Shown here: in pieces, positions 1 through 9,076 of the stretch
Layout: every line of letters starts with the position of its first letter
Position numbering within the stretch: the stretch's first letter is position 1
DNA from: Candidatus Hermodarchaeota archaeon
GTDB lineage: Archaea; Asgardarchaeota; Hermodarchaeia; Hermodarchaeales; Hermodarchaeaceae
NCBI GenBank assembly: GCA_016839805.1
Contig: JAEOTO010000022.1
Location: 38,881-102,880 of the forward strand
Length of the DNA: 64,000 nucleotides
Direction of reading: 5' to 3'
The notes under the pieces: model-generated
Told to the model about the DNA's origin: nothing
Seen by the model: the letters and a program-made list of their open reading frames with translations, nothing else
Databases searched by the model: none
Translations under genes and position numbers: made by a program

Positions 1-175
1 TTCCTGCCCGCACCATGTAGAAATTATGGCCACCTCGAATTAACGAGGGATAATCCACAGCGCCGAAAACATGTAAACCACCACGCATGAAGACCTTTCC
101 GAGAGAGAACCCAGCGGCGGAGATACCAGCACCAGCTTCACCACCAACCAAAATCGAAATCTCCAAGTCTGTCAT
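1..175 (-). CDS. 2-oxoacid:acceptor oxidoreductase, alpha/gamma-type subunit (N-terminal fragment, cut by window edge)
   Basis: Reading the minus strand from an ATG at 175 gives 58 codons open to the window edge. The translation begins MTDLEISILVGGEAGAGI and continues with LGKVFMRGG, DYPSLIRGGH and NFYMVRA. This is the typical N-terminus of the gamma-domain-bearing subunit of 2-oxoacid (pyruvate or 2-oxoglutarate):ferredoxin oxidoreductases of the KorA/OorA type, which decarboxylate 2-oxoacids to acyl-CoA and pass electrons to ferredoxin. A GATGAG stretch just upstream can serve as ribosome binding site. The substrate cannot be told from this fragment. Confidence 0.8.
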   Translation of the reverse strand, partial: MTDLEISILVGGEAGAGISAAGFSLGKVFMRGGLHVFGAVDYPSLIRGGHNFYMVRAG

Positions 176-494
176 GTTAACTCATCGCTCCGATACACAA
201 GGAGTGTGCAATATCTCAAAATTCTTTTGATATTCTTAGAATGGTCAATGTGGCATCTGTGCAAAAGGAGTAACATATTTTCTTACACAGCCAATGCTTC
301 TTCAAGAACTACTTTGCTTTAATTCCAGAATAACAGAATCACCTTCGCCTGACGTTGACACAAGAGTTTAAAATAAAGCAACTGCAGACGTGCTAACAAC
401 CATAGGTTTCTATCAGCTACGAAAACAAACACAACTGTTGGAATATCAAAATCTTTGGCACTTCACACTTACTGTCCATACAGAGGATGTTCAC
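176..494. promoter_or_regulatory. Divergent intergenic region with a TATA-like box
   Basis: About 320 bases lie between the oxoacid oxidoreductase start (minus) and the hydrolase start (plus). I see no gene in it. A T/A-rich element, TTTAAAAT at 367-374, has the look of an archaeal TATA box for the plus-strand gene. Transcription would then begin around 395-400, which argues against a start at the upstream GTG at 390. Confidence 0.35.
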
Positions 495-1283
495 GTGAAA
501 ATTCAAGTCATACCCACCACCTTCGCTTCGGAAGGTGAAATCATCCGGGGACATTTTGTCTTACCAAAGGGTTCGGGTCCATTTCCAGGAATCTGTAAGT
601 ATCACGGTCTCCCGGGGTCCTCAAATCAAGTTAGTGGTATTGCTTCAGAATTAGCAGTTGCGGGATTTGCGGTACTTACTTTCAACTTTCGCGGCTTTCG
701 AACCAGTGAAGGGCGATTCAGCCTTGCTGGAGAAGTCAAAGATGCCCAAACCGCAATCACACACCTACTTGAATCCAAGTACATCACTGGTGACTGGATT
801 GGCGTGTTTGGACCAAGTTATGGTGGAGCCATTGCAGTGTTAGCTGCAGTTAGGGAACCTAGGATAAGTGCAGTAGGCATACGGGCCCCAGTTTATAATA
901 CACTGGAATTCGCGCAGTCCCCTATTTTTGACGCTGGAGTACAAGACCTGCTTCGAACTGCTCCCAAAGAAATGCATGGACTCACTGACCCCCAAGAACG
1001 TAAGAGAATAATCGAACAACTGATCCATGAATCAAAAACACTCAATCCGATGACCGAAATCGCGAAAATCACACCCCGTCCACTTTTCATCATCACCGGC
1101 GATAAAGATCGAGGAATCCCTGTTGAGGGAGTTCGCCGCCTCTTTGCTAAAGCCCAGGAGCCGAAGGAATTGGTCATCATAAAAGGTGCAAACCACCATC
1201 TTTCCAATCCTCTCGCGTATGAACAAACTACCGATGCCATCATCACATGGTTCAAACGTCAAGTCGAATTATCATTCCTGTGA
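495..1283 (+). CDS. Alpha/beta-hydrolase (serine esterase/peptidase-like)
   Basis: A 262-residue alpha/beta-hydrolase fold protein. Visible are the oxyanion HG motif (YHG, about residue 37), the nucleophile elbow GPSYGG with Ser near 108, an Asp in ITGDKD near 203 and a His in GANHHL near 234, so the Ser-Asp-His triad is complete. The family hydrolyses esters or peptides; the substrate is unknown. The frame is open back to a GTG at 390, but GAGG at 483-486 sits eight bases before the GTG at 495 and a TATA-like box lies at 367-374, so I chose 495. There is no signal peptide, so it is likely cytoplasmic. Confidence 0.8.
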   Translation: MKIQVIPTTFASEGEIIRGHFVLPKGSGPFPGICKYHGLPGSSNQVSGIASELAVAGFAVLTFNFRGFRTSEGRFSLAGEVKDAQTAITHLLESKYITGDWIGVFGPSYGGAIAVLAAVREPRISAVGIRAPVYNTLEFAQSPIFDAGVQDLLRTAPKEMHGLTDPQERKRIIEQLIHESKTLNPMTEIAKITPRPLFIITGDKDRGIPVEGVRRLFAKAQEPKELVIIKGANHHLSNPLAYEQTTDAIITWFKRQVELSFL

Positions 1284-1330
1284 AGGATTTTTACCCGGAT
1301 TAAACCTACTCATTCATTTCATTTTTTGGC

Positions 1331-1415
1331 AAGTTCACTTATCAAGCGGTTCTTTTTCGCACCCATAAGTTTACGGAAGTTTTTAGGGGTGAACTTACCG
1401 CTTTTCCTATGGGTG
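1331..1415. repeat. Interleaved short inverted repeats upstream of the zinc-ribbon gene
   Basis: Three short segments recur as reverse complements in the same left-to-right order: AAGTTCAC (1331-1338) with GTGAACTT (1389-1396), AAGCGGT (1344-1350) with ACCGCTT (1397-1403), and CACCCATA (1360-1367) with TATGGGTG (1408-1415). The interleaved order would allow a pseudoknot-like RNA rather than a simple hairpin. The last arm overlaps the ribosome-binding region of the next gene. Confidence 0.35.
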
Positions 1416-1421
1416 ATCGAC

Positions 1422-1577
1422 ATGAATCACTGTCCACACTGCGAACAGAAACTACCTAATCACGTTGAGGTATGTCCAACTTGTGGTACTCCAATCAGCA
1501 AACTCATCAAAGAACCTGAATATCACGGCTTTCACTATCTCGTCATCAACCCAATAGAAATTCCTAATGATTGCTAA
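1422..1577 (+). CDS. Small zinc-ribbon protein (51 aa)
   Basis: A 51-residue protein with two CxxC knuckles (C4/C7 and C18/C21) that should bind one zinc ion, followed by a short tail. The open frame extends upstream to 1326, but GGGTGAT lies just before the ATG at 1422 and the zinc knuckle begins at residue 4, so the short form is preferred. The function is unknown; such ribbons are common as small nucleic-acid or protein-binding modules in archaea. It converges on the HemW-like gene. Confidence 0.55.
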   Translation: MNHCPHCEQKLPNHVEVCPTCGTPISKLIKEPEYHGFHYLVINPIEIPNDC

Positions 1578-1588
1578 ATAAATGAGAA

Positions 1589-2881
1589 TTACGGATTAGC
1601 TTGCTGTGTAAGAGGAGAAGAAACAGGTTCAGTAGTTATTTCTTTCTGCAATAATATAGCCTGGGCTGCAATCCGGAGTTTGTCAAATTCCTCGTAATTC
1701 GAGATTGCTAACGGATTGTTTATTGGAAAGGGCAGACTTTCCACCACGGTTTTCGTCAAGTCATGCACAAAGAACCGACCCTTCGCAGTAACTTGGTTCC
1801 CCTCCACATTTCCAGTCAACCTTAACAGAGATAGCACAAATTTGATGCTCCTCGGCATTTCCTGAATCACCTTAGGGTCCAATCGAAGGTTATACAATTC
1901 ATGAGCAAATTTTCGCCAATTCTCTGAGTTCTCGTCCACGGTTGTTCGGAATGCTTGTGACCTTCCATTCTGGAGCATATCTAAGTACAATGCTAACGGT
2001 GGGTTCACCATCTGCAATCCACCCACCTTACTAAAGGCTGCAGCGCCAAATCCCAGATAATCAATCACCAGCTCATCTCGAGCTGAATCATAAATTTTCT
2101 TTGTCTTAGAAAACACCCACACATTTTCTCGGAAATAATTATGTCCAGCTAGAATCTGTCCGGCCTGTTCAATGAGATCAAACATACTCCGCGAATCCAT
2201 TGCTGGAGCAACCCGAACCCCAGGGATCTCCATAAACGGATACGTAGTAATCTGTTGTGGGTTAATTATACCAATACGATCCACATCAAACAGAAAATCC
2301 TCACGTGATTGTTTGGGAAGCCCTACCATCAAATCCACATTCACTGTCAATCCTAACTCCTTCGCAAGATCCACAATGGATTGAATGTGGGCTTCATCTG
2401 CTTTTGCTCGGTTCACGTGCTGTAGCGTGTCTGGTTTTAAGGATTCGACGCCTGTGCTTAATTTCTCTATGCCTAGTTCGCGAACCTGTTGAAGATACTC
2501 CGGTGTAAACTGCAACGGATTCCCCTCCATCCCAATATTCGCTAAATCGACATGTTCACGTAACGCGTTGAGAATGCGACCAATCTCTGTGGGGCTTAGC
2601 AAGTTGGGCGTTCCCCCGCCAATGTATACCCACTCCACCTTTCCTCCTACACCTCTGGTGTGAATTTCTTTTTCAATAGCCTTCAAGTAGAGGTCTTTCA
2701 GCTCTTTACGATAAACCACCTTATGAAACGGGCAAAACGCACAGAGTTGCTCACAAAAGGGCACGTGAATGTAGATTCCTACATGGTTCGTATAAATTTC
2801 ATTCCAGTCGACAGCAGCAAAAGTAAACTTGATTTTGGAAAAGCTGTTAGCAAGTCGACGGTTGGCGATACGGTTCAACAT
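1589..2881 (-). CDS. HemW/coproporphyrinogen-oxidase-like radical SAM protein
   Basis: A 430-residue radical SAM protein. The CxxxCxxC cluster motif (C43, C47, C50) lies in HVPFCEQLCAFC, and the SAM-binding GGGTP follows near residue 88. This arrangement is that of the HemN/HemW family; most non-oxidase members are heme chaperones or act in tetrapyrrole metabolism. The C-terminal part (about 300-400) matches the HemN-type helical domain by length and position only. A GTG start at 2893 is possible, but the ATG at 2881 leaves the NikR-type operator (2883-2910) free upstream. It is divergent from nikR, so expression may respond to nickel. Confidence 0.75.
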   Translation of the reverse strand: MLNRIANRRLANSFSKIKFTFAAVDWNEIYTNHVGIYIHVPFCEQLCAFCPFHKVVYRKELKDLYLKAIEKEIHTRGVGGKVEWVYIGGGTPNLLSPTEIGRILNALREHVDLANIGMEGNPLQFTPEYLQQVRELGIEKLSTGVESLKPDTLQHVNRAKADEAHIQSIVDLAKELGLTVNVDLMVGLPKQSREDFLFDVDRIGIINPQQITTYPFMEIPGVRVAPAMDSRSMFDLIEQAGQILAGHNYFRENVWVFSKTKKIYDSARDELVIDYLGFGAAAFSKVGGLQMVNPPLALYLDMLQNGRSQAFRTTVDENSENWRKFAHELYNLRLDPKVIQEMPRSIKFVLSLLRLTGNVEGNQVTAKGRFFVHDLTKTVVESLPFPINNPLAISNYEEFDKLRIAAQAILLQKEITTEPVSSPLTQQANP

Positions 2882-2882
2882 G

Positions 2883-2910
2883 GTATTACTCACAGCTAAA
2901 AAAGTAATAC
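2883..2910. promoter_or_regulatory. Putative NikR operator
   Basis: A perfect inverted repeat GTATTAC-N14-GTAATAC lies in the short gap between the HemW-like gene and nikR. It fits the spaced palindromes known as NikR operators, including a GTRTTAC-N14-GTAAYAC form recalled for archaeal members. The arms extend inward by one base (GTATTACT/AGTAATAC). Its position suits autoregulation of nikR and control of the divergent radical SAM gene. The protein-site match is inferred, not tested. Confidence 0.65.
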
Positions 2911-2968
2911 TGATATCATATAAATATTACAGTCCTTACCATAGAGCACTCAACTGAAGTGATGCTTT

Positions 2969-3409
2969 ATGTCAAAATCTGGTGTCGCCCGTATCAGTAT
3001 CTCCCTCCCCCCGGGTCTGCTTGAAGAATTTGATCGAGTAACTTCAAATATCGGATATGATCGCTCTAAGGCAATTCAACAAGCAATGCGGGATTTTGTA
3101 TCAGAGTATCGGTGGGAATATGATAAGTTAGCCTCGGCGGTGGGAACAATCACGATTATTTTCGATCATGATATTCCTGGATTAGAGGGTGAACTTACAA
3201 GTATTCAGCATCAACATACTGACCTCATTACTTCAGCGACACATATTCACTTGGATAGTCATCATTGTCTCTTAGTAATCGTGGTGAAAGGAGAGGCATC
3301 AAAAATTAAGGGGTTGGCAACTCAATTACAGAGTTTGCGGGGTATTCATCAGTTGAAGATTACAAGTATGATGGATGAGGGGTCTGCCAAAAGCCCTCAT
3401 TCCCATTAA
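2969..3409 (+). CDS. nikR: Nickel-responsive regulator NikR
   Basis: A 146-residue ribbon-helix-helix regulator. Residues 5-50 form the DNA-binding ribbon-helix-helix (ARISISLPPGLLEEFD). The C-terminal ACT-like domain carries the nickel ligands H81, H92, H94 and C100 with canonical spacing (HQH, then THIHLDSHHC). NikR is a tetramer that binds its operator when loaded with Ni(II) and represses nickel uptake or nickel enzyme genes. An inverted repeat of NikR type lies 60 bases upstream. Nickel-pincer cofactor genes (larB, larC, larE) occur 37 kb away in the same window. Confidence 0.93.
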   Translation: MSKSGVARISISLPPGLLEEFDRVTSNIGYDRSKAIQQAMRDFVSEYRWEYDKLASAVGTITIIFDHDIPGLEGELTSIQHQHTDLITSATHIHLDSHHCLLVIVVKGEASKIKGLATQLQSLRGIHQLKITSMMDEGSAKSPHSH

Positions 3410-3502
3410 TCATTCAGGTATTAGAGTAACTATAAACACAATGTCTGGGTGCTTTTCACTCTACGAACAATTTAGGTTTCATACTTTGATTAACAGGATT
3501 AG

Positions 3503-3898
3503 TTAAAGCCTTGACCACGCCCGTTGCACTGCTTCTCCTGTCATCTCGATTACGGGTTGCATCTTATCAGCTGGAGCAAATCCAAGTTCCGGAGCGATTT
3601 TCATAATTGATGTATGTGACACGTACACTTCCCTTGCTTCTTCATAGACAACAAAACTACACGGAAATAGGAGTCCTACATTGAATGAAACATCCAGTGC
3701 TGCTTTAGCAAATTTCGGTCCACAAACGCAAATCATCATGAAACGCGGATAATCTTTGACTCCTAATTTTTGTTCGAAAATCGTATGAAGCGATTTGCTT
3801 GCTAGTAATCCAAATCCTTCTTCTTGCACAATCTTCTCCACGTGTCTTACCGCCTCATCAAAATCCATGTTAAGTTTTTTCTTCAGAATCTCAACCAT
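3503..3898 (-). CDS. DUF302 family protein
   Basis: A 131-residue protein with the length and pattern of the DUF302 family: N-terminal SHTIFEQ-like segment, a central strand and helix, and the PCSFVVYEE segment near residue 82. DUF302 proteins are small dimeric alpha/beta proteins of unknown biochemical role. The gene follows the AhpD-like gene by 17 bases on the same strand, so the two are probably cotranscribed, which hints at a redox or detoxification link. Confidence 0.7.
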   Translation of the reverse strand: MVEILKKKLNMDFDEAVRHVEKIVQEEGFGLLASKSLHTIFEQKLGVKDYPRFMMICVCGPKFAKAALDVSFNVGLLFPCSFVVYEEAREVYVSHTSIMKIAPELGFAPADKMQPVIEMTGEAVQRAWSRL

Positions 3899-3915
3899 TT
3901 CAAACCACTTTAATG

Positions 3916-4245
3916 CTACTTTGTAAACTCATCAATTGCTTTGAGTGCATAATGAGTGGACATCAGGGAGTGCCCACCACCTACCATAGCTGCAACCTGG
4001 CACGCTTCCAGTATTTCTTCTCGGTTAGCACCCGCTTCCATGGCGCGTTTCACATGCCATGCTGTGCAGAACTGGCATTGAATATACACTGAGATAGCTA
4101 TTCCGATTATTTCCTTGATCTTTTTCGATAACACGCCATCAGCTTTTACGCTTTCCATGAATGTTTGAAATCCTTTCATGGCTTTGGGATTAAATTGTCC
4201 TAAGGCTTTGAGAGTCTTGCCGGCAGTCAAGAAATATTCGTTCAT
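3916..4245 (-). CDS. Carboxymuconolactone decarboxylase/AhpD-like protein
   Basis: A 109-residue all-helical protein of the carboxymuconolactone-decarboxylase/AhpD family. The redox motif CxxC...H (C57, C60, H64 in CQFCTAWH) is intact, as in AhpD-type peroxidase reductants. A GTG at 4269 could extend it by eight residues; the ATG at 4245 has GGATG shortly upstream. It is the first gene of a likely two-gene unit with the DUF302 protein. The partner peroxidase is not in the neighbourhood. Confidence 0.78.
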   Translation of the reverse strand: MNEYFLTAGKTLKALGQFNPKAMKGFQTFMESVKADGVLSKKIKEIIGIAISVYIQCQFCTAWHVKRAMEAGANREEILEACQVAAMVGGGHSLMSTHYALKAIDEFTK

Positions 4246-4411
4246 ATCATCATCCAATGATATCACCACTATTTGCTCGAATAGTAATATCGCGTTCTTA
4301 GTGATTATAAGAGGTTGGGTTTACCAAACCGAGGAAGTGGTTGAGGAATTGGCATGCCACCAGAAAAACTCTTGAAGCTTAACGCTTTGCTGTCTATTTG
4401 GAAGAGATCCT

Positions 4412-5161
4412 GTGGATGACCGAGAGCAAGACAAACCCGTGGCCCTGGAGGCATACGAATTGATGGCAGAAGAATACAACAAGAGAGTACCAACAAAAGA
4501 TTATAATGCCTTTCTTGAACGCCCTGCCACCTTATCACTTCTGCCCGATATCAAAAGCAAACACGTTTTGGATGCAGGCTGTGGACCTGCAATATATGCT
4601 GAAATCTTCCTTAACCGAGGGGCAAAGGTCACAGCGATTGATGTTAGTCCCAAAATGATTCACTTCGCGAAAGAACGTTTAGGGAATCATGCCACAATAC
4701 GACAAGCCAATCTTGAAGAACCCCTAGATTTTTTGTCAGACAAGACAGTGGATCTTGTCTTCTCTTCGCTCGTGTTGGACTATGTCAAAGATTGGGATTC
4801 CCTCTTTGCCGAATTTTCCCGTATACTCCGCGACGATGGGTATTTCATCTTCTCCACAGAACATCCGTTTAGCAAATTCACATACAAAGATCATCCACGG
4901 TGTGAGGTTTTACCAAAAAACTACTTCGAGACTGAATATGTCGAATTCACATGGACAGGATTTGGTAAGGCGATTCTCGTTCCGTCATACCGCAGGCCAT
5001 TAGGTACATTCTTTGAGTGCCTACATACGGCAGGATTTTGCGTAGAGAAACTCATTGAACCTCGTCCAACTGAAGACTTCAAACGTCAGAATCCAGATGG
5101 TTATCAAAAAGCTTCTCGTAATCCTAGTTTTCTTTGCATTCGGGCCCGAAAAACGCTATGA
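4412..5161 (+). CDS. SAM-dependent methyltransferase (class I)
   Basis: A 249-residue class I methyltransferase. Motif I ([10 protein letters not shown], residues 51-60) binds the SAM methionine part, the acidic end of strand 2 is AIDVS, and the post-motif region has SLVLDYV and the FSTEHPF segment typical of methyltransferase-11-type enzymes. Translation starts at GTG 4412. The substrate is not recognisable. It converges with and overlaps the DUF255 gene by six bases. Confidence 0.75.
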   Translation: MDDREQDKPVALEAYELMAEEYNKRVPTKDYNAFLERPATLSLLPDIKSKHVLDAGCGPAIYAEIFLNRGAKVTAIDVSPKMIHFAKERLGNHATIRQANLEEPLDFLSDKTVDLVFSSLVLDYVKDWDSLFAEFSRILRDDGYFIFSTEHPFSKFTYKDHPRCEVLPKNYFETEYVEFTWTGFGKAILVPSYRRPLGTFFECLHTAGFCVEKLIEPRPTEDFKRQNPDGYQKASRNPSFLCIRARKTL

Positions 5162-7255
5162 ACGCAGGATCTCTAACATTTTCTGGGTGTCGGTTGTTGG
5201 GTTTTGGCATACATGATTTGAACAAATATACGCAGTTGGCTTACCGTCAAGAGCTGTGTAATCTTTGACAAACGGTGCTAGCTGTACTATATGCTCAGCT
5301 CTATCATCTGTCGGAATTAGAAGGCTTACCTTATTGGGAATGAACTGGTCATTGATGGCTTTTATCATCGTCTGAGTGTCATCTGCTGCAGGATCGCCAA
5401 CAATGACGATTTCAAAACTTGGACCAACTGCAAAATCCACGCTGCTAATCATTAGTGTGAACCCGGGTGGAGCACTAAGCACATCGCCCGCAAAGGCTTG
5501 ACCAATCTTTGTTGCCTTCGACTCAAGTTCCGATTCAGCAGTGAGCCGAGCGATTCGGAGGAGATTCATCATGGCAACAGAGTTACCCGACGGGATGGCT
5601 CCATCATAGGCGTCTTTCTTGCGAACCAACAGATCTTCTGCATCATCCGCTGTGAAGAAGAATCCACCATGGTTTTCATCCCAAAAATGAGTCAACAGTT
5701 CTGTGTTCAAATCAATGACCTTCTGCAAATACTCAGGTTCCAGGGTTGTTTCATAGAGTTCTAGTAATCCCCAAATCATGAAAGCGTAATCGTCAAGAAA
5801 GGCGGGAATTGCCGCTTCGCCATCTCGATATCGATGAAGCAGCCGCCCTTCCTCGTTCTGCATTTGGGTTAACACAAAAGTTGTGGCGCGTTTCGCTGCT
5901 TCGATAAAGGAAGGCTCATCTAGGACCCTTGCTGCCTTAGCCAATGCCGCAATCATGAGGCCATTCCAGTCAGTAAGAATCTTGTCATCCTTATGGGGAT
6001 GAATACGCTGTTCTCTCACTGCGAAAAGTTTCTCTCGAGCTCCCTCCAGAATTTGTAGGAAGGCTTTCGCCGTCATCTTCTGCGCTTTTGCCTCTGCTGC
6101 CAACGAATTTTGAAGGTGCGGAATGTTCGTACCCATCCGTTTTCCCGTCGCTTCTTCCAAGAAATTTCCGTCAGCTGTGAGATTATATACCCTCAGATAC
6201 GCATCTGCTTCCTTTTTTGATAACACCTTACGGACTTCTTTCACAGTCCACACGTAAAACTTCCCTTCTTCACCTTCACTATCCGCATCCTCAGCTGAAT
6301 AAAAGCCCCCTTCAGGACTCGTCATATCCCGGCTCACATAGGTTATGATTTCTCGCACTGTTTGACCATATTCGTCTTTTTTCGTTGCCTGATAGGCTTC
6401 AGCATATGCCATCGTCAACATCGCTTGATCATACAACATCTTCTCAAAATGTGGAAGCAACCACTTCGGATCCGTGGAATAGCGATGAAACCCGAATCCC
6501 ACATGGTCAAAGATGCCACCCAACCGCATCGCCTGCAAAGTTTTTTCTACCATCCGCAGAGCGTCACCGTTTTGTGTGCGTTTCCAATACCGGAGTAAGA
6601 ACAGAAGATTATGTGGAGAAGGAAATTTTGGACGAAAACCAAATCCTCCATACTGTTCATCAAACCTCTCCTTCAATCGATCAAATGCTAATTCCAAGAC
6701 CCCTTCCTCTAACTGGGCGCCAGACGATCCCTGAGCTGAAGTCTCGAGGCTTTCTTGGATATTCTTAGAAATGGTGTCCAAGCGTTTGCGGTCCTGCTTC
6801 CATAATCGTTGGATTTCCGGAATTAACTCATCCATTCCAATGCGACCAAACCGCGATTCCGGTGGGATATACGTCGCAGCAAAAAATGGTCGCTTGTCCG
6901 GTGTCATAATAATCGTTAACGGCCAACCTCCACTCCCGGTCATCATCTGAGCAACCGACATATAAAGTGAATCAATATCAGGGCGCTCCTCTCGATCTAC
7001 CTTGATATTGACAAAGGCATTATTCATTAGCTTTGCAATGCGTGGGTTTTCAAAGGATTCTCTTTCCATGACATGGCACCAATGACAGGTGCTGTAGCCA
7101 ATGGAAAGGAAAATGGGTTTATCCTCTTTCTTGGCCGCTGTAAATGCCTTGTCACCCCAAGGAAACCAATCCACAGGGTTGTATGCATGTTGTAAAAGAT
7201 AGGGGCTCTTCTCATGAAAAAGCTGGTTCGTGTGGTTTTTCGTTTTCTTTTTCAT
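5156..7255 (-). CDS. Thioredoxin-domain protein, DUF255/YyaL (SSP411-like)
   Basis: A 699-residue protein with the characteristic architecture of the YyaL/SSP411 family. The N-terminal thioredoxin-like domain contains the HAYNPVDW segment and a CHWC active site (C57, C60), followed by GGWPLTI. A long (alpha/alpha)6 barrel of glycosidase/epimerase type follows from about residue 190. The family is widespread but its reaction is not established; a redox or sugar-processing role has been proposed. A TTG at 7270 is an alternative start; I prefer the ATG at 7255. Confidence 0.88.
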   Translation of the reverse strand: MKKKTKNHTNQLFHEKSPYLLQHAYNPVDWFPWGDKAFTAAKKEDKPIFLSIGYSTCHWCHVMERESFENPRIAKLMNNAFVNIKVDREERPDIDSLYMSVAQMMTGSGGWPLTIIMTPDKRPFFAATYIPPESRFGRIGMDELIPEIQRLWKQDRKRLDTISKNIQESLETSAQGSSGAQLEEGVLELAFDRLKERFDEQYGGFGFRPKFPSPHNLLFLLRYWKRTQNGDALRMVEKTLQAMRLGGIFDHVGFGFHRYSTDPKWLLPHFEKMLYDQAMLTMAYAEAYQATKKDEYGQTVREIITYVSRDMTSPEGGFYSAEDADSEGEEGKFYVWTVKEVRKVLSKKEADAYLRVYNLTADGNFLEEATGKRMGTNIPHLQNSLAAEAKAQKMTAKAFLQILEGAREKLFAVREQRIHPHKDDKILTDWNGLMIAALAKAARVLDEPSFIEAAKRATTFVLTQMQNEEGRLLHRYRDGEAAIPAFLDDYAFMIWGLLELYETTLEPEYLQKVIDLNTELLTHFWDENHGGFFFTADDAEDLLVRKKDAYDGAIPSGNSVAMMNLLRIARLTAESELESKATKIGQAFAGDVLSAPPGFTLMISSVDFAVGPSFEIVIVGDPAADDTQTMIKAINDQFIPNKVSLLIPTDDRAEHIVQLAPFVKDYTALDGKPTAYICSNHVCQNPTTDTQKMLEILRS

Positions 7256-7415
7256 ATACTCAATTCCCAAGATGAGAATCGGGTGTTCGTTTTTTTATAC
7301 TAGCGTTTTACTAATACTGATTCCCGGCAAAAATACCATTTTCTAGCCTATCGAGGTTATGCCGGCACTCAAAAATATGATATCAGTGACATAATAGTTA
7401 CAGGAAGTGAGTTTG

Positions 7416-7961
7416 ATGTCGGAGTATCTGTTATTAACTGTGTATCGTCGATACTTAGAAGCTAATGGGTATGAGGTCGAACAAAAGGCTACAATCACTG
7501 GCGGGGTAATCGTTGATATTCTCGCTAGGTCTGAAAACCGAACGTTATTGGTTGAGGCGAAATGGATTCGTAGCCCTGGAGATGCTTATGAAGCCGTTGG
7601 ACGTGCTGTTCAAGACAAAGTAGCTATGCCTGAGGGGACTCCCGTTGTCGTTATTCCAATTGGAGTAGCTTCAGAAGAAATCCGTAAACGCATTTTAGGT
7701 GCCTGTTACAAGTATGGTATAGAAATTCATTATATTGCTGTGAATGAACGGGAAGTGTTTCCCGACTACTTAACAACGCAAGTGTATCCTGCCATTCAAT
7801 CTCTTATTCAACAAGCACGAAATCTATTCGAAAAAGGGCTTTCTCGACCTCAAATCAAAGCGGTTCACACTCTTCTTACAACGTTTCAAGCCATCGAAGA
7901 ACCACCCGAACTTATCGATGATTTGAACAATGTGTTAGGCGAACTGATACCTGGAAAATAG
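7416..7961 (+). CDS. Restriction-endonuclease-fold (PD-(D/E)xK) protein
   Basis: A 181-residue protein. Its first 60 residues show the PD-(D/E)xK core: helix, then IVDILA with D34, then LLVEAKW with E47 and K49, which are the metal-binding and catalytic residues of Mrr/Holliday-resolvase-type nucleases. The C-terminal 80 residues are helical without a known motif. No methyltransferase or helicase partner adjoins it, so a repair or Mrr-like role is as likely as restriction. GTG 7407 is an alternative start; GTGAG precedes ATG 7416. Confidence 0.65.
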   Translation: MSEYLLLTVYRRYLEANGYEVEQKATITGGVIVDILARSENRTLLVEAKWIRSPGDAYEAVGRAVQDKVAMPEGTPVVVIPIGVASEEIRKRILGACYKYGIEIHYIAVNEREVFPDYLTTQVYPAIQSLIQQARNLFEKGLSRPQIKAVHTLLTTFQAIEEPPELIDDLNNVLGELIPGK

Positions 7962-8055
7962 GCTTCCACTCATTGATCATGCAAATTATTCTGGTATAAT
8001 ACTTTCCAGCTTGGCAAACAGCTAGTTATTTGATTAGATGCTGGTTAAACGAGAG

Positions 8056-8982
8056 TTATAAGCGCTTTCCTTGGGTTTCTAATTGCTTAGCAATCCAGGT
8101 CTTCAGACTTCTTTTCGCTGGGATTTTTTTGTACCACTCGGGCTCTTCATAAAATCCTTCATGGCGAACTGTAATGAGTTCTTCTAGCGTGGATGGACGC
8201 GTATCAGACATGTCCTCTGCAAAGAGATGGAGTGGATAATTGTACGTGGGGGGTAGTTCTTGGAGTTCATCGGTTGGAAACATGGAGAGAATCACTCCAG
8301 AAAGTGCAGCCTGGTGGACAAAGATTTCGTATCGTTTGTCTTGTTGATAGAACTCCTGGCATGCTGGTTTCTGATACAGTTCGAAGAAGGTATCGTGCCA
8401 TATTCGGAATAATCGGTTCGTGGGACGTGTAATGAGAAAACCCGCATTGAAGTATGGGCGCACTTGCGTCGCGTCGACATGCGTTACCATGGGAAAAACG
8501 CGGTCTTGTGGTACCTGGCAAGAACGATAGATTTGGGTCCAAAATGGGTCCAGCGGTTCATCATATCGGGATCCAATTAAAGTGTGATGAACGGGGCGAT
8601 ATCCCAGACTTTTTTCATCGGGTAGGAGAAGGTCCTTGGGTTCATTTAGGACAAGTGTATTGGCATCCAGCCAGGCTAACAATGCCGTATCTCTCTCCGC
8701 CATGGATTCTGCGAAGGCAATAACTTGTATTGTGTCCGCGAAAAAGAACGGCAGCTTAGATTCATCAAGTTCAAATGAAATAAGTTGGGCATCAAGGGCT
8801 TGTAATCTCTCTTTGGTGCTGGTTGAGAGTTGCTGGGAGGATTCGGGTGTGAAAACCCAAATGGGTGTTTCTGATAAGGTTCCGGCAAAGGTCCGAATGC
8901 TTTCGACAAGAAGCAGTGTATTGGTTTCCGAACTTTTTTGGGGGAAAGTGATGGTTGTGAAGATGAGTTGTTCGGGCATCAT
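8056..8982 (-). CDS. Glycosyltransferase-like (nucleotide-diphospho-sugar transferase fold) protein
   Basis: A 308-residue protein that looks like a GT-A-fold transferase. An N-terminal strand-helix unit (LIFTTITFP) is followed by LLAWLDANTLVL near residue 100, which resembles the DxD/DxN metal-nucleotide motif, and YFNAGFLITRP near 180, as in GT8-like proteins. No membrane segment or signal peptide is visible. The donor and acceptor are unknown. The gene stands alone, divergent from the ThDP enzyme gene. Confidence 0.5.
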   Translation of the reverse strand: MMPEQLIFTTITFPQKSSETNTLLLVESIRTFAGTLSETPIWVFTPESSQQLSTSTKERLQALDAQLISFELDESKLPFFFADTIQVIAFAESMAERDTALLAWLDANTLVLNEPKDLLLPDEKSLGYRPVHHTLIGSRYDEPLDPFWTQIYRSCQVPQDRVFPMVTHVDATQVRPYFNAGFLITRPTNRLFRIWHDTFFELYQKPACQEFYQQDKRYEIFVHQAALSGVILSMFPTDELQELPPTYNYPLHLFAEDMSDTRPSTLEELITVRHEGFYEEPEWYKKIPAKRSLKTWIAKQLETQGKRL

Positions 8983-9076
8983 CAGAATGACCGATATAAT
9001 TCGTCTCCGCCTCTTCTTTAATTAAACCCAAAGGTCAATATAGGGTTTCAAGGCAACTTTGCACTTGAGGGTTTTT

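Noticed and set aside
893..1255. 120-residue ORF on the minus strand inside the hydrolase gene
   Set aside because: It lies wholly within a well-supported gene on the other strand and shows no domain pattern.
6385..6768. 127-residue plus-strand ORF inside the DUF255 gene
   Set aside because: Antisense to a clear 699-residue gene; composition and lack of motifs fit a shadow ORF.
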